DNA of 64,000 bases from Anaerolineae bacterium (GTDB lineage: Bacteria > Chloroflexota > Anaerolineae > Aggregatilineales > JAFGMM01). How positions within the stretch are numbered: the stretch's first letter is position 1; each line of letters starts with the position of its first letter. Made by a program: the position numbers and the translations under genes. Below are positions 53,783-63,955 of the stretch, piece after piece. The notes beneath the pieces were generated by a model. The model saw only the letters and a program-made list of their open reading frames with translations, made no database searches and was not told the origin of the DNA. The DNA is taken from assembly GCA_027494055.1 (NCBI GenBank), contig JAOSJO010000027.1, positions 159,661-223,660 on the forward strand. The letters are read 5' to 3'.

Positions 53783-54650
53783 AGCGTGTTATGCACTTTT
53801 GTAGCGCAAAGCGCTAAACTGGGGGCATGAGTGAACGAAAACCCTACCCCAGTGACGTAAGTGACGACGAATGGGCCTTTGTCGCGCCCTATCTGACGTT
53901 GATGACAGAAGGCGCGCCGCAACGCACGTATCCGCTGCGCGAAGTGTTCAACGGGCTGCGCTACATCGTGCGCGGCGGCATACCATGGCGCATGATGCCC
54001 AACGATTTGCCGCCCTGGCACGCGGTGTATCAGCAGGCGCAACGCTGGTTGAAAGCGGGCGTGTTTGAGGCGATGGTGCATGACCTGCGCGCGGTGCTGC
54101 GGCTGGCCGCCGGACGCAACGCGCAACCCAGCGCGGCGATCTTCGATAGCCGGACACTGCAATCCAGTCCGGAGAGTGGTGGACGGGCGGGCGACGATGG
54201 CGCCAAACGACGCAAAGGGAGCAAGACCCACATGGCGGTGGATACGTTGGGACACCTGCTGGCATTGTACGTGACCGCCGCGGACGAGCAGGACCGTGCC
54301 CAGGTGGCGCACCTGGCGCAGGCGGTCCAGGAGGCAACCGGCCAGACCGTTGCGGTGGCCTTTGTGGATCAGGGCTACACCGGCGCTGAGGCCGAACAGG
54401 CTGCGGCGGATGCAGGTATCCACCTGGAAGTCGTCAAGTTGCCCGGCGTCAAGAAGGGCTTTGTGCTCTGCCCCGCCGCTGGGTTGTCGAACGTTCCTTT
54501 GGCTGGCTGACCCGGTTTCGTCGCCTCGCGCGTGATTATGAGCGCTTGCCAGACACCCTGAGAGGCTTGCATTTCCTCGCCTTTGCGATCCTGATGGCCC
54601 AGCGCTTCGTTCAGTTGATCGCCGGGCTTTTGTAAAGTGCATAACAGGCT
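53783..54650 (+). mobile_element. IS5-family-like insertion sequence, 868 bp
   Basis: Ends AGCGTGTTATGCACTTTTGT and, read inward from the right, AGCCTGTTATGCACTTTACA, i.e. imperfect inverted repeats. Flanked by CTAG on both sides (53779-53782 and 54651-54654), the usual 4-base target copy. One transposase gene inside. Confidence 0.9.
53827..54635 (+). CDS. IS5-family transposase
   Basis: ATG 53827. N-terminal DUF4096-type domain SDVSDDEWAFVAPYL and GLRYIVRGGIPWRMMP, then DDE core AIFDSRTLQSSP, GSKTHMAVDTLGHLLAL, AFVDQGYTGAEAEQAA. A one-base break near 54475 separates KKGFVL from PRRWVVERSFGWLTRFRRLARDY-like sequence, which carries the final Glu. About 269 residues when joined. Both ends of the element are intact, so the break may be a sequencing error. 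Confidence 0.88.
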
Positions 54651-54714
54651 CTAGTGCAGCCCCTGGCGGGGCGAATCGGCCTTGTGCGGGCGGCCTGTGG
54701 GTTTGTGAAAATCA

Positions 54715-54743
54715 TTGCGCCGCCGATAGCGGTATGCTATACT
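54715..54743 (+). promoter_or_regulatory. Promoter of the tRNA cluster
   Basis: TTGCGC (54715-54720), exact 17-base spacer, TATACT (54738-54743), 42 bases before the first tRNA. Confidence 0.7.
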
Positions 54744-54784
54744 ACAAAACTGCTGGAGGTGAGAGACCCCTGCAAGCGGCTTCC

Positions 54785-54872
54785 GGAGGGATGGCCGAGT
54801 GGACGAAGGCGGTGGTCTTGAAAACCACTGAGGCGGTTTCCGTCTCCGGGGGTTCGAATCCCTCTCCCTCCG
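54785..54872 (+). tRNA. tRNA-Ser (anticodon TGA)
   Basis: Acceptor GGAGGGA pairs with TCCCTCC; anticodon stem GTGGT/ACCAC with loop carrying TGA; long variable arm as in class II tRNAs; T loop TTCGAAT; discriminator G. No CCA encoded. Confidence 0.95.
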
Positions 54873-54910
54873 CCTTAACAAACCCAATCGGGCCGGGAAA
54901 GGCCCTGTCC

Positions 54911-55000
54911 GGGGAGATGCCAGAGTGGACGATTGGAGCCGCCTGCTAAGCGGTTGTGGGGCTAGAAACTCCACCCAGGGTTCGAATCCCTGTCTCCCCG
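54911..55000 (+). tRNA. tRNA-Ser (anticodon GCT)
   Basis: Acceptor GGGGAGA / TCTCCCC; anticodon loop CTGCTAA; long variable arm; T loop TTCGAAT; discriminator G. 38 bases after the first tRNA. Confidence 0.95.
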
Positions 55001-55004
55001 CTCT

Positions 55005-55077
55005 GCGCCCATAGCTCAGTGGATAGAGCGTCTGGTTGCGGACCAGAAGGCCGGGAGTTCGAGTCTCTCTGGGCGCA
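55005..55077 (+). tRNA. tRNA-Arg (anticodon GCG)
   Basis: Acceptor GCGCCCA / TGGGCGC; D loop has A20 of arginine tRNAs (AGTGGATA); anticodon stem TCTGG/CCAGA with loop TTGCGGA, so anticodon GCG; T loop TTCGAGT. Bacteria usually read CGN with ACG (inosine), so GCG is uncommon. Only 4 bases after the second tRNA-Ser. Confidence 0.92.
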
Positions 55078-55141
55078 CTCCAAACAGGGGGTCAGTTGTG
55101 GCTGATTCCCCTGTTTCGTTGTTATCGAGGTAGCTAACGCC

Positions 55142-57462
55142 TTGAGTTTCCACCGCACACAGATCAACCGACAGGACTGGTTTACGCTCGTCCTCGTGCT
55201 CGGCGTCACCGTGACCACCGCCGGAGCGGTGGCGGCGGCGGGTTGGGCGGAGGACCTGTCGCAGGTGACGCTGGTCGCGGTTTTCTCGACGGCGCTGGGC
55301 ATGTTGCTGGCGCGGACGCGCTTCAATGAGTTCTTCGCGCTGCTGCTCAGCGCGCTCTACGCCCTCTTCTTCGTCGCGTTCATCAGCGCGGGCGTGCTCT
55401 CCCCTGAACTGACGTGGCAGGCGCGCCTTATCGAGCTGACGGAGCGCATCGGCCTGTGGTTCAAGGCGGCGCTCACCGGCGGCGCAAGCCACGACAACCT
55501 GGTTTTCGTCGTCTTCATGTCGCTGCTGTTCTGGTTTCTGGGCCACAACACCGCGTGGCACGTCTTCCGCCTGGAGCGGGTGGGGCGCGCGGTCGCGCCG
55601 CCGGCGATCGTGCTGCTCGTCAACAACTTCTTCTATGAGGGGCCGCTGCACGTCGAGCTGTTCCTCATCGCCTTCCTGGCGTTTGTCTTGCTGCTCGCGG
55701 TGCACTCGCACCTGGAGACGCGCCGCCTGGAGTGGCGCTTCCACGGGGTGCGTTACGCACGGAGCGCCGCCCTGGGGTTCTTCCGCGTCGGCCTGATGCT
55801 CGCGGTGATCCTGCTCGTGGCGGCGTGGGCCTTGCCCGCCGCCGGCAACGCCGACCGCGAGCGCTTTCTGGAGCAGTGGCGCGAGGGGCCGTTCGCCAAC
55901 CTGGACGAGACGCTGGGCCGGCTCTTTGCCGACCTGGAGCGCAACGTCCTCACGACGGTGGAGTATTACGGCGGCGACACGCTGGCGCTGGGCGGGCCGG
56001 TCAGCCTGGGCAACGGCGCGGTGATGTACGTCGAGAGCGAGCCGCCGGGCGGCAACCGCTTCTACTGGCGCTCGCGCGTCTACGACGCCTATGACGGTCG
56101 TACCTGGGACGCTGAAGGCAACGCGCGGAGCCGCGCGCCGGCGGGCGCGGTGCTTGGGTCGCCGCAGTACCTGGGGCAGCAGCATCTCTTTCAGCGCATG
56201 ACGTGGCTGTCGCCGGGGTTGTCGGGCCTGCTCTACGTCGCGCAGGAACCTTACCAGCTCGGCCTCGCCGCCGAACTGGACCTGATCCTTGAGGACGACT
56301 TCCCGGTCAGCACCTCGGCCATCCTGCCCAACCGCCCGCTGCGCCTCGGCGACTACTACGAGGCGCTTTCGCTGGTGAGCCGCGCCAGCTCCAGCGCGCT
56401 GCGCGTGGCGGCGCGAACTACCCGGAGTGGGTCACGGCGCACTACCTTGCGCTGCCGCCCACGGTCACGCAGCGCACGCGCGACCTGGCGCTCCGGATCG
56501 TCAACGAGGCGAACGCCGTCACGCCCTACGATCAGGCGCTCGCAATTGAGTCCTGGCTGCGCCGCGAAATCCGGTACGACGAACGCGCGCTCGCGCCCCC
56601 GCCTGACCGTGAGGACTTCGTCGACTGGGTGCTGTTCGAGTTGCGCGAGGGCTACTGCACCTACTATGCGTCGGCGATGGTGGTGATGCTGCGCTCGCTC
56701 GGCGTGCCGGCGCGGTTTGTCGCTGGGTTCGCACAGGGCGACTGGGACCCGGTCAACACGCGCTACGTGGTGCGCGAGAACGACGCGCATACCTGGGTGG
56801 AGGTGTTCTTCCCCGGCTACGGCTGGATCGAGTTCGAGCCGACCGCCATCCGCGCGTTGCCGCGCGGCGATGGGCTGCTCCAGGCCACGCCCACGCCGAC
56901 CGCGACCTTCACGCCCGCACCGGGTGAGGCGGTCGCGACCGTCTTCCCCAACGCGACCGATGCCGTGACGACGACGCCCGACGCCGGGGCCGGCACGCCC
57001 ACGCCAGGCGCGCCGCTGACGCCCACGCCCGACCCCCTCCTCCCGCCCTTGCAGAGCGGGTCCGCCGACCCCGGCGAACCCTCGGCGGCCGGCCCGGTGC
57101 TGGCCGTGCTGCTCGCGCTTTCCGCGCTCGCGCTGGGCGTCCTCGGCTTTTGGCTGTTCCGGGCGCGGAGCGCAAACGGCCTCAGCCCGGTGGGGCGCGC
57201 ATACGCGCGGCTGTACGCCTACGCGCGCTGGCTTGGCGTGCGCCCGCCGCCGTCCGAAACGCCGTCGGAGCGCGCCCGCCGGGTGATGCAGAGCGCGCCG
57301 CAGGCCTCCCCCGCCATCTTGCAGATCACCGAGTGGTACAACATCGAGCGCTACCGGCGCTCACCCGCCGCCAGTGCGGAGGCGGTTCAGCGGACGTGGC
57401 AGCGCGTGCGGCGCACGCTCATTCGGCGGGCGTTGGCGTGGCGGTTTCGGCGTCGCCGGTAG
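55142..57462 (+). CDS. Transglutaminase-like membrane protein (TgpA type)
   Basis: About 773 residues from TTG 55142, with a break near 56415. Five or six N-terminal spans (DWFTLVLVLGVTVTTAGAVA onward), an outside beta region, then a transglutaminase-like core with Cys in REGYCTYYASAMVVMLRSLG, His in ENDAHTWVEVFFPGYG and Asp/Glu in WIEFEPT. A Pro/Thr linker (ATPTPTATFTPAPGE) leads to one more span (VLAVLLALSALALGVLGFWL) and a DUF4129-like tail. This is the TgpA/DUF3488 layout; such proteins crosslink or process envelope proteins. Often next to MoxR and DUF58 genes, which are not seen here. Confidence 0.88.
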
Positions 57463-58273
57463 GTGCGCCAACCGGCGCACCGGCGGGCGCGCCGTCAGGC
57501 GTCGGCGTCTCGGAGGGCGTTTCTGGCGTCGCGGTCGCCTCTGCGGTGGCTGTGACTTCTGGCGACGGCGACGCGGTCGGCGTCAATGTGGGCGTGGGCG
57601 TGGGGGTCGCGAACAGGTGCGCCAGCGGCGGCGGAGCCTTCTGCATCTGGCCGCTGCGTCGGCACAGCACCGTGTCCTCGTAGATCAGCAGCAGTTGCCA
57701 ATCGATCGTGCCGGAGAAGGGCACCGACTGGAGCGGGATGAGGATGCCGTTGTTGCGGCGGTCGTGTACGTCGGCGCGCAGCGTCCTGAACTCGCGCGGG
57801 CGCGCAAGCACGAGCCGCACCGAGACGCCGCGCGGCACGTCGCTCCACACGAAGTAGGCCAGGCCGTTGTAGGCGAGCGTCTCCTCCGGGTCGGGGCCGA
57901 GCGCACGCGGAAGTCCGCGCAGGCCGCCGCCGGGTCGAGCGGCGTTGGCGTGAGGGTGGGCGTGGGCGTCTCCGTCGGGGGCAGCGGGGTGTGGGTGTGC
58001 GTCGCCGTCCAGGTGGGTGGCAGGGTCGGCGGGGCGAGCGACGGCGCGGGCGTGGCTGTGGCGGCGGGCGGGGATGGTCCGGGTTGGCGTGGGCGAGGCC
58101 GCCGGGGCGCAGGCGGCCAGGAACGCCACGAGCAGGGCGAGCGTGCGGGTCAGGGCGAAGGGCGCGCGACCGCTGCGCGGGATGGCGGATGCGGGATGCG
58201 GGGCATGGGCCTTCCATAAGACAACATCAGCAATACCAGCGATGGCGCGTGGATTATACCAGGGCTTCTGCAA
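57419..58273 (-). CDS. Hypothetical lipoprotein with Pro/Thr-rich tail
   Basis: A lipobox LLVAFLAACAP follows ALTRTLAL. The true start is unclear; ATG 58273 gives an over-long leader, and a GTG or TTG near 58220 is likelier. Two frame breaks (near 58065 and 57905) garble the Pro/Thr linker. The folded part ETLAYNGLAYFVWSDVPRGVSVRLVL to SGTIDWQLLLIYEDTVLC is beta-rich. The C-terminal 70 residues are a Thr/Pro/Ala tail (TPTPTPTLTPTASPSPE). Its stop overlaps the convergent transglutaminase gene by 44 bases. Function unknown. Confidence 0.55.
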   Translation of the reverse strand: MQKPWYNPRAIAGIADVVLWKAHAPHPASAIPRSGRAPFALTRTLALLVAFLAACAPAASPTPTRTIPARRHSHARAVARPADPATHLDGDAHPHPAAPDGDAHAHPHANAARPGGGLRGLPRALGPDPEETLAYNGLAYFVWSDVPRGVSVRLVLARPREFRTLRADVHDRRNNGILIPLQSVPFSGTIDWQLLLIYEDTVLCRRSGQMQKAPPPLAHLFATPTPTPTLTPTASPSPEVTATAEATATPETPSETPTPDGAPAGAPVGAPTGDAETATPTPAE

Positions 58274-58313
58274 AGTCGGGGAGCCATGTTAGCAGATGGC
58301 TTTGTTCTTTCTT

Positions 58314-58440
58314 CCCCTCACCCCTAAATCCCCTCTCCCACAAGTGGAGAGGGGACTTCAGCCCGCTCAATTCCCCCTCGCCCCGCCGTGGGAGAGGGGG
58401 CGCTGACCGAAGGTCGGGGGGGGTGAGGGGAACAGCCGCG
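58314..58440. repeat. Three-stem palindromic repeat, intergenic copy
   Basis: Outer arms CCCCTCACCCC / GGGGTGAGGGG; inner hairpins CCCCTCTCC / GGAGAGGGG and CCCCCTC / GAGGGGG. Same plan and arm sequences as 38835-38932, with different linkers. Confidence 0.88.
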
Positions 58441-58532
58441 AGGGACTTTGCACTGTTCCTGGGATTATACCCCATCGCCATTGCGCGCGATGGAGACGGC
58501 TGTTACAGTTATACGGTGAGGAATGGTATGGC

Positions 58533-58897
58533 ATGACGTGTAATGAAAGTATGCAGAATGCGGACCCCGACCCGGAGGCGCTGATCGCGCGCAGCCTCCA
58601 GGGGGATGAGGAAGCCTTCGCCGCGCTGTACGAGGCGTGCGCGCCTGGGGTGTATCGCCTGGCCTACGGCGTGCTGCTGCACGTACAGGACGCCGAAGAA
58701 GTGGTGCAGGACGTGTTCGTGTACGTGTACCGGAACCGGGACAAGTTCGACCCCGCGCGGGGCGCGTTCCAGACCTGGCTGTACACCATCACGATCAGCC
58801 GGTGCCGCAACAAGCGCCGCCGCAAGTGGCTGCCGACCGTGATGCTCTCGCAGTTGGTCAACCAGGGGTTGGAACCGGCCGGCGCGCATCACGAGAC
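58533..58897 (+). CDS. ECF sigma factor, cut off at the contig junction
   Basis: Starts at ATG 58533. Sigma region 2 is clear: ALIARSLQGDEEAFAALYEAC, YRLAYGVLLHVQDAEEVVQDVFVYVYRN, and GAFQTWLYTITISRCRNKRRR. After LEPAGAHHETPA (about 58897) the frame loses all similarity to sigma factors: region 4 is missing, and the antisense strand starts to match a foreign gene. So the gene is truncated by a chimeric join rather than by natural loss. Probably a group ECF sigma that directs RNA polymerase; target unknown. Confidence 0.8.
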
Positions 58898-58899
58898 GC

Positions 58900-61668
58900 C
58901 GGCGCCGCAAGGTCACCGGCGGCAAAAAGCCGGCCGAGCGACAGCGCGAGCTGGTTCATCGCCACGCGCCGCCGTTGGGAATACGCGCATCAGCGCCAGC
59001 AGGCTACCGGCACCAGGCCACGCTGCCAGGCGTGGCCAGCGCGACGATGTTCGAGGCGATGGTGTCGCCCAGGAAATCCTGTGCCAGCGCCTGTGCGTCA
59101 GAGTCTCCGATCAATAACCGGCGGCAGAAGCGCAGCAATATGCAGCACCTCGCGCTCCAGTTCAACATCGGGTTGCGCACCGGAGTCGGCCACCGGGATC
59201 TCCGTGTGCTCGTTGGCCAGGATCCTCGTGCGGCCATGGCACTTTTATTATCCTGGCACATCGGGCGCAGCCGCGACCACCATGTCACCCAGGCAGGCAC
59301 GGCGTCGGCCTGCTGGGCGTCGTGCGCACCTGGTTCAACCGCTCTGGCACGTCGGCCCGGGCGTGCGAGCGACTGCTTCCGACCGCCGCCTGCGGCCGCG
59401 AAGTCGGCGCGCTGGCGGCTGCCGTCCAGGTGCGCGGAAGCCATCGCCGCAATGCGCCGACCGTGACGACTTGTACGCCAGGCTCCGGTGACGAGCAGAT
59501 CGTAGGCTGATCCGAGCAGCCATAAGGCGGCCGGCAGCTGCTTCGCGCGACAGGTGAAAAGCGTCTGTGGCCGGGTCCGGATGCCCGAATGCACCGCCAT
59601 GACTTTGCCGCCAGTGACGCTGACGAAGCTGGGGCAAAAGCCCTTGGCGCAGGGAATGATGTGTGCGTATCTGGATGATGCGGCGGCGACCAGCGGCGTC
59701 GATGCGGCTCGCTTACGGCCGCAGTTAGCTTTACGCCCGCAGTCTCTGGCCTTCGCAGACGCGCTCGTTGATGAACAGGTGACGCCGCGGCCCGGTCGAC
59801 AAACTCACTGCCACGCCTGACGGCGTTTCTCGGCAGCGCAGGTCTGCTCGTAGATCAGCACCGTGACGCCAGCCGTCTCGTATGAAGCGACGCTGCCGCG
59901 GCATCAGATCGTCACGGCCGTGGTCGGTGCCGGCCGGGAAGCGGCCGCGGATGGCGTCGTACTTGGCGATGTCGTCATCGGCACGACATTCCCTGGCCAC
60001 GCCTTCAAGCGCCCTGGCTTTGTTAATCGGCGCTGATCACGCCGTCCACCGGCTGGCCGCCGGTCGCTCCATACACCGCGTCGTTGTAGAGGATCTTGTA
60101 GGTCAACGTCGCCCTGGCCGCCACACGGCCTGGCGGATGCGAAATCAGCCCGATGGCCGTGGTGCCGTCGCGGGTTCTGGAACGTGGCGCCACGGTGAAC
60201 GTCGGTGCGGCCCAAGTCGACGCCTTCGCCGCCCCCATCTGGATCAGGCCAGCCGTGTTGCGGTCCATCTGATTTGTGCAGTGGCAGCCGATGCCCGCGC
60301 GCGCGCGGTGCGCCCTCGGGCACCTTGGTGCTGGTGTTGTGCGGGCGGCCGGCGCAGAAGTACGGCAAGCGCGACGCTGTCGCTGGCATTTGCTCAGCAG
60401 CTCGGGCGCAGTGAAGTCGCGCACATGCTCGTGGCGGTCGAGCGCCCTGGCGCATGGCGGGCAGACCGCGGCCACGATCTCGATCAGGCGCGACGGCCGC
60501 ATCGCCCCAGCGCCGACACCAGCGGCACTACGCATCGGCTGCCGACGATCGCCGTGCGTCGGCCGCTGCGTTGCGCCGTTCAAGCTGCAACTGTGTCTCG
60601 ACGATCGCCCTTTTTCCTCCAGCACCGACAGCTCGCGCGGATGGTGCGCAGTGCGCTTTGCTCGCGGCTTTCGAGGCGAGCTGAAGCCCGACCTTGTACG
60701 CGCGCGCCTTCGGCCCCGAGCATGGCCCGGCGTCAGCTGCAGCCGGCGCAGTACTTCCATGAAGTCAGGTCGCCTTGCCGACGGTCGATGCCCACTGCGC
60801 TGTTGGTGCGGCGATGACCAGCCGGTCGATACTGTTGACGCAGCTGAACGGGCCACGCCGCCAGCTTGTCGGCCAGGCGCGATTCGATGCGCAACGAAGG
60901 CAGGTCGAGGCCCAGCGTGATGCGTTGTCGGCGGGGCGCGGTGCCCGGTGGCCTCGCTCACTTGGCCAGCGGTGTGCCGCGCCGCCATGACATTGAAACC
61001 CGATGTCCAGATCAACCGTTGTAACTCTCATTCCCTCAAACGGCGCAAATCAATCCGGCCTTCCTTTGTAGCGCGACAGCGCATAGCCGTACAGGCCGAA
61101 CTCGAACCATCATCAAACCCAAGACCGGCCGGCAAACAATCAGCAGGGCCAGGCCTGCAAGCGTGCGGTCATCTGGTGGCATCGACGACGACGCAGCCAT
61201 GGTCGTCGCCAGCGGCTACCGATACACACCTCGTGCGGCTGCGACGAGCATGGGCGTTGTCGCCGCCAAAGGGCATCGCTACCGCCAGGTCAGCGCCATT
61301 CTGCCAGCCGCCAAACTTTGAACGCCGTCGACGGTGCGCTCGGCATCGGACTCGACGCGCTGCGTGCCAGGCACCGCAGTAGCGGCAAGCTCTCGGTGGA
61401 TAATGGCGGGCAGAGGCGCATGCCCGCATCGCCAGACCGCTGCCCGGCCTTCCGCGTCTGGTCCGACCATGCCGAGCGGCGAGCCACTGCGGTAACCGCT
61501 GATAAACCGCGTGTGTTCAGGCCAGCGGCAGCGTCCGGGCAGACACTGCATCAACATCACCCGCAGCAACGCCTGCCAGGCGCGGTGAGGTAGACCCGGC
61601 CGCCGCTCGGCCCAGGCTGTCGGCAGGGCATAGTCGGGGCGGGCCAAGTCGGCGGTGGCTTCTGGCAT
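58900..61668 (-). pseudogene. Indolepyruvate ferredoxin oxidoreductase, fragmentary
   Basis: Start near 61668 (MPEATADLARPDYALP). Recognisable in order: ISGYRSGSPLGM, HRELAATAVPGTQRVESDAE, then PHNTSTKVPEGA (TPP-binding half), TYKILYNDAVYGATGGQPVDG, RHLFINERVCEG with Cys clusters, and FDAQALAQDFLGDTIASNIVAL-like C-terminus near 59050. This order matches the long fused alpha-gamma form that turns aryl pyruvates into aryl-acetyl-CoA. About 2.8 kb of an expected 3.6 kb is present, cut at the 58.9-kb junction. Dozens of frame breaks; I think they are read errors. Confidence 0.75.
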
Positions 61669-61699
61669 GGGACCTCGCGCAAAGCGTAACCCACACGCA

Positions 61700-62230
61700 T
61701 CTTCAGCGCCGGCCGTTGGCCGTCGCGCGGCCCTTCAGGTTCTGCGCCGGTAGGTGACGAAGGCGTAACGCGTGCCATCTGCGTCGCTGAGTGGACTTCG
61801 CTGACCTGGTTTCGGCGAAGTCGTTGCGATCGAAGACCGGAAGAACGCATCGGCGCCGTCGAATGCCGCATCGATCTCGGTCAGCACCAACTCGTCGGCA
61901 CGCCTGACAGCGCGGTGGCATACAGCTCGCCGCCACCGATCACGAGACCTTGGCCGCGCCAGCGGCGCGTCGGAGGCCAGTGCGACATCGACCGACGCTG
62001 CTCTTCGGCGCCATCAATGACCAGCGCATCGCGCGCTGACGATATTGCCGCCTGGCGGCAACCAGCGCGGCGGCAATGAGTCCCAGGTCTTGCGGCCCAT
62101 GATCACCGGGCGGCCATCGTCACGTCACGAAATTTCTTCTGGTCCTCGCGCTCGTGCCTGGCAAGGGGCACCGCCGCGGCCCGATGGCACGGCACATTAC
62201 GGCGCAACGTCAAACCAGCGGTAAGGGCAT
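61700..62230 (-). pseudogene. folA: Dihydrofolate reductase, fragmentary
   Basis: Fragments in order on the minus strand: VIMGRKTWDSLP (substrate/NADPH region), VIGGGELYATALS and LTEIDAAFDGADAFF, VFDRNDFAE. These are the DHFR signatures. At least six frame breaks in 0.5 kb. The enzyme reduces dihydrofolate with NADPH. Part of the foreign tail. Confidence 0.7.
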
Positions 62231-62234
62231 CGAT

Positions 62235-63060
62235 TCATGGTGCAGGATTGTCGCTGCGCCGGCCACGCCGACTGCCCCGTCGCTGGCGATCGCCGCGATG
62301 TTTCGATGCGGCCAGCCAATCGGTCGCATACGGCGCTTCGCCGACGACCGCTGTGGCCGACGCGATGCCTGGCACCGCCATCACCGAAGGCGCTGGCCGA
62401 GCCGGCAGCGCGCGCACCAGGCCAACCAGATGATCTGCGAAGCCAGGTGAAAATACGCCATAGCCAGCGACCACCAGGTCGCCGCGCTGCACTATTACGC
62501 CGGCCAGGTTTCATTCATGGCGCGGCAGAAGAATGCCAGGCCGAACAGCATCATCAGATGGTCGCTGCCTCGGTCGGCAACGGCAACGAGCTGCGCCGCA
62601 CTGCGGAGCACCGTGCCCAGCGCCCGACAGCGCGGCAGCCTGCAGCCACAACGCCGATTAACAGCTGGCCCGACAACGCAACCAACTCGTTGTACGAGCA
62701 GGCCGACCGCAGCGATCCCGATACCACCGCAGGCCAAGAACGGGTGCTCATGCGCTGTCGAAACCTGCAAGCCGGCACCGTCCACACCGGCATCGTGAAG
62801 GCCAGGATGCGGCGCGGTAACCGGCAACTGGCTCAGGCCGATGATCGAACACACGTGCCAGCCGATGATGTTGGGCAGCGCCAGCAGAACAGACGCCACG
62901 CCTGGGCCGCAGGTCGCCAGCGGCACGCCGCGCCAGGCGAAGAAAGGCGCGCGTGAGCGTGCCGCCGCTCATCGTGATGGCGCGAGGAAGTACAGCGGGC
63001 TGAGCCTCGCGGCGGGAACTTCATCATCGGCCAGTTCAGCCCCCACAGCAGCGTGAGCAC
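62235..63060 (-). pseudogene. DMT (EamA) family transporter, fragmentary
   Basis: N-terminal LTLLWGLNWPMMKF, then LALPNIIGWHVCSIIGLSQLPV, GGIGIAAVGLLVQRVG, and a C-terminal SVMAVPGIASATAVVGEA / DWLAA repeat. These match the ten-span EamA plan (two repeats) of drug/metabolite exporters. Several frame breaks. Foreign tail. Confidence 0.6.
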
Positions 63061-63089
63061 GCCGAAGCTGGTCCATTGCCGGCGCGTCG

Positions 63090-63740
63090 GTGTCTGGCGC
63101 GCGCCGCGCCAGACGGCATTGCCGGCGACGATCAGCGCGAACGCCGCCGCGTGGTAGCCGCGCGGCGCGCTTCGCTTAACGGCAACGCGGACAGCAGCGC
63201 CGCGAACAGCGGCGTCAGGTTGGCGAAGAATGCGGCCAATGCCGGCCCGCCAGCGTCACGCCCAGACCCCAGCAGCGGTAGGCGACGATCGACGGACCGA
63301 TGGCGACGAACAACAGCGCGGCCAGCACCCAGCCGTTGCGCCGATCGATGGCCGCGCCGTCGGTCAACGCCGCTTCGCCGGCCGCTGCTGCTGTCCCCAG
63401 CACCGCGAGCAGGCCGAAGAGCGTCTGGACCAGCAGCGGGCCGCACGATCAAGCATGCGTGAACGGCGTCGAGGTGGTGAGCGCCGAAATATTACAGCGC
63501 GTTGTAGGCGCCGACGCCCAGGCCCGCGGAAGTGGCCAGCTAGGTGGATTTAGGCGCGATCAGCGTGCCGGTCGTGAAGCGCGCCCCAACCCAGCGGCGC
63601 CAGGACCAGTGCTGCCAGGGTAACGCATGGCGTTGAAGCAGCGGTGGCACATAGCCGGCAAGCAAGGCGGCCGACCACCGCATTGCCGGCCACATCAGCG
63701 GCGGCAACGTCATCAACAGGGCGGTGCGCAACCTCACGCC
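63090..63740 (-). pseudogene. Second DMT (EamA) family transporter, fragmentary
   Basis: N-terminal RLRTALLMTLPPLMW and LAGYVPPLL, a middle part lost to frame breaks, then LFVAIGPSIVAYRCWGLGV, and LAAFFANLTPLFAALLSALPL at the C-terminus. Same family as the adjacent gene. Foreign tail. Confidence 0.6.
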
Positions 63741-63757
63741 GGCATCGCCGTGCCGCA

Positions 63758-63955
63758 TTACCAGCATTGATCGAACGGCCCGTCGATGCGCTCGCCGCAG
63801 CGCGGCAGACCCAATGCCGCCACGCCCAGCCGTCGCAGCTGGGCGAGGAGAGCGCGTCGCCGTCGAGTTGCGCGTCGTCGTCGATCAGACTTCCGGTAGC
63901 GCCTGGTCAGGCCGGGATCTGGCCGGCTGATGCTGCTGGCGTAAACGCGCTGCAT
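63758..63955 (-). other. Unidentified gene end
   Basis: Ends with LLAQLRRLGVAALGLPRCGE and a stop near 63760; upstream codons are scrambled by frame breaks. No family recognised. May be the 3' end of a gene that continues past the window. Confidence 0.3.
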
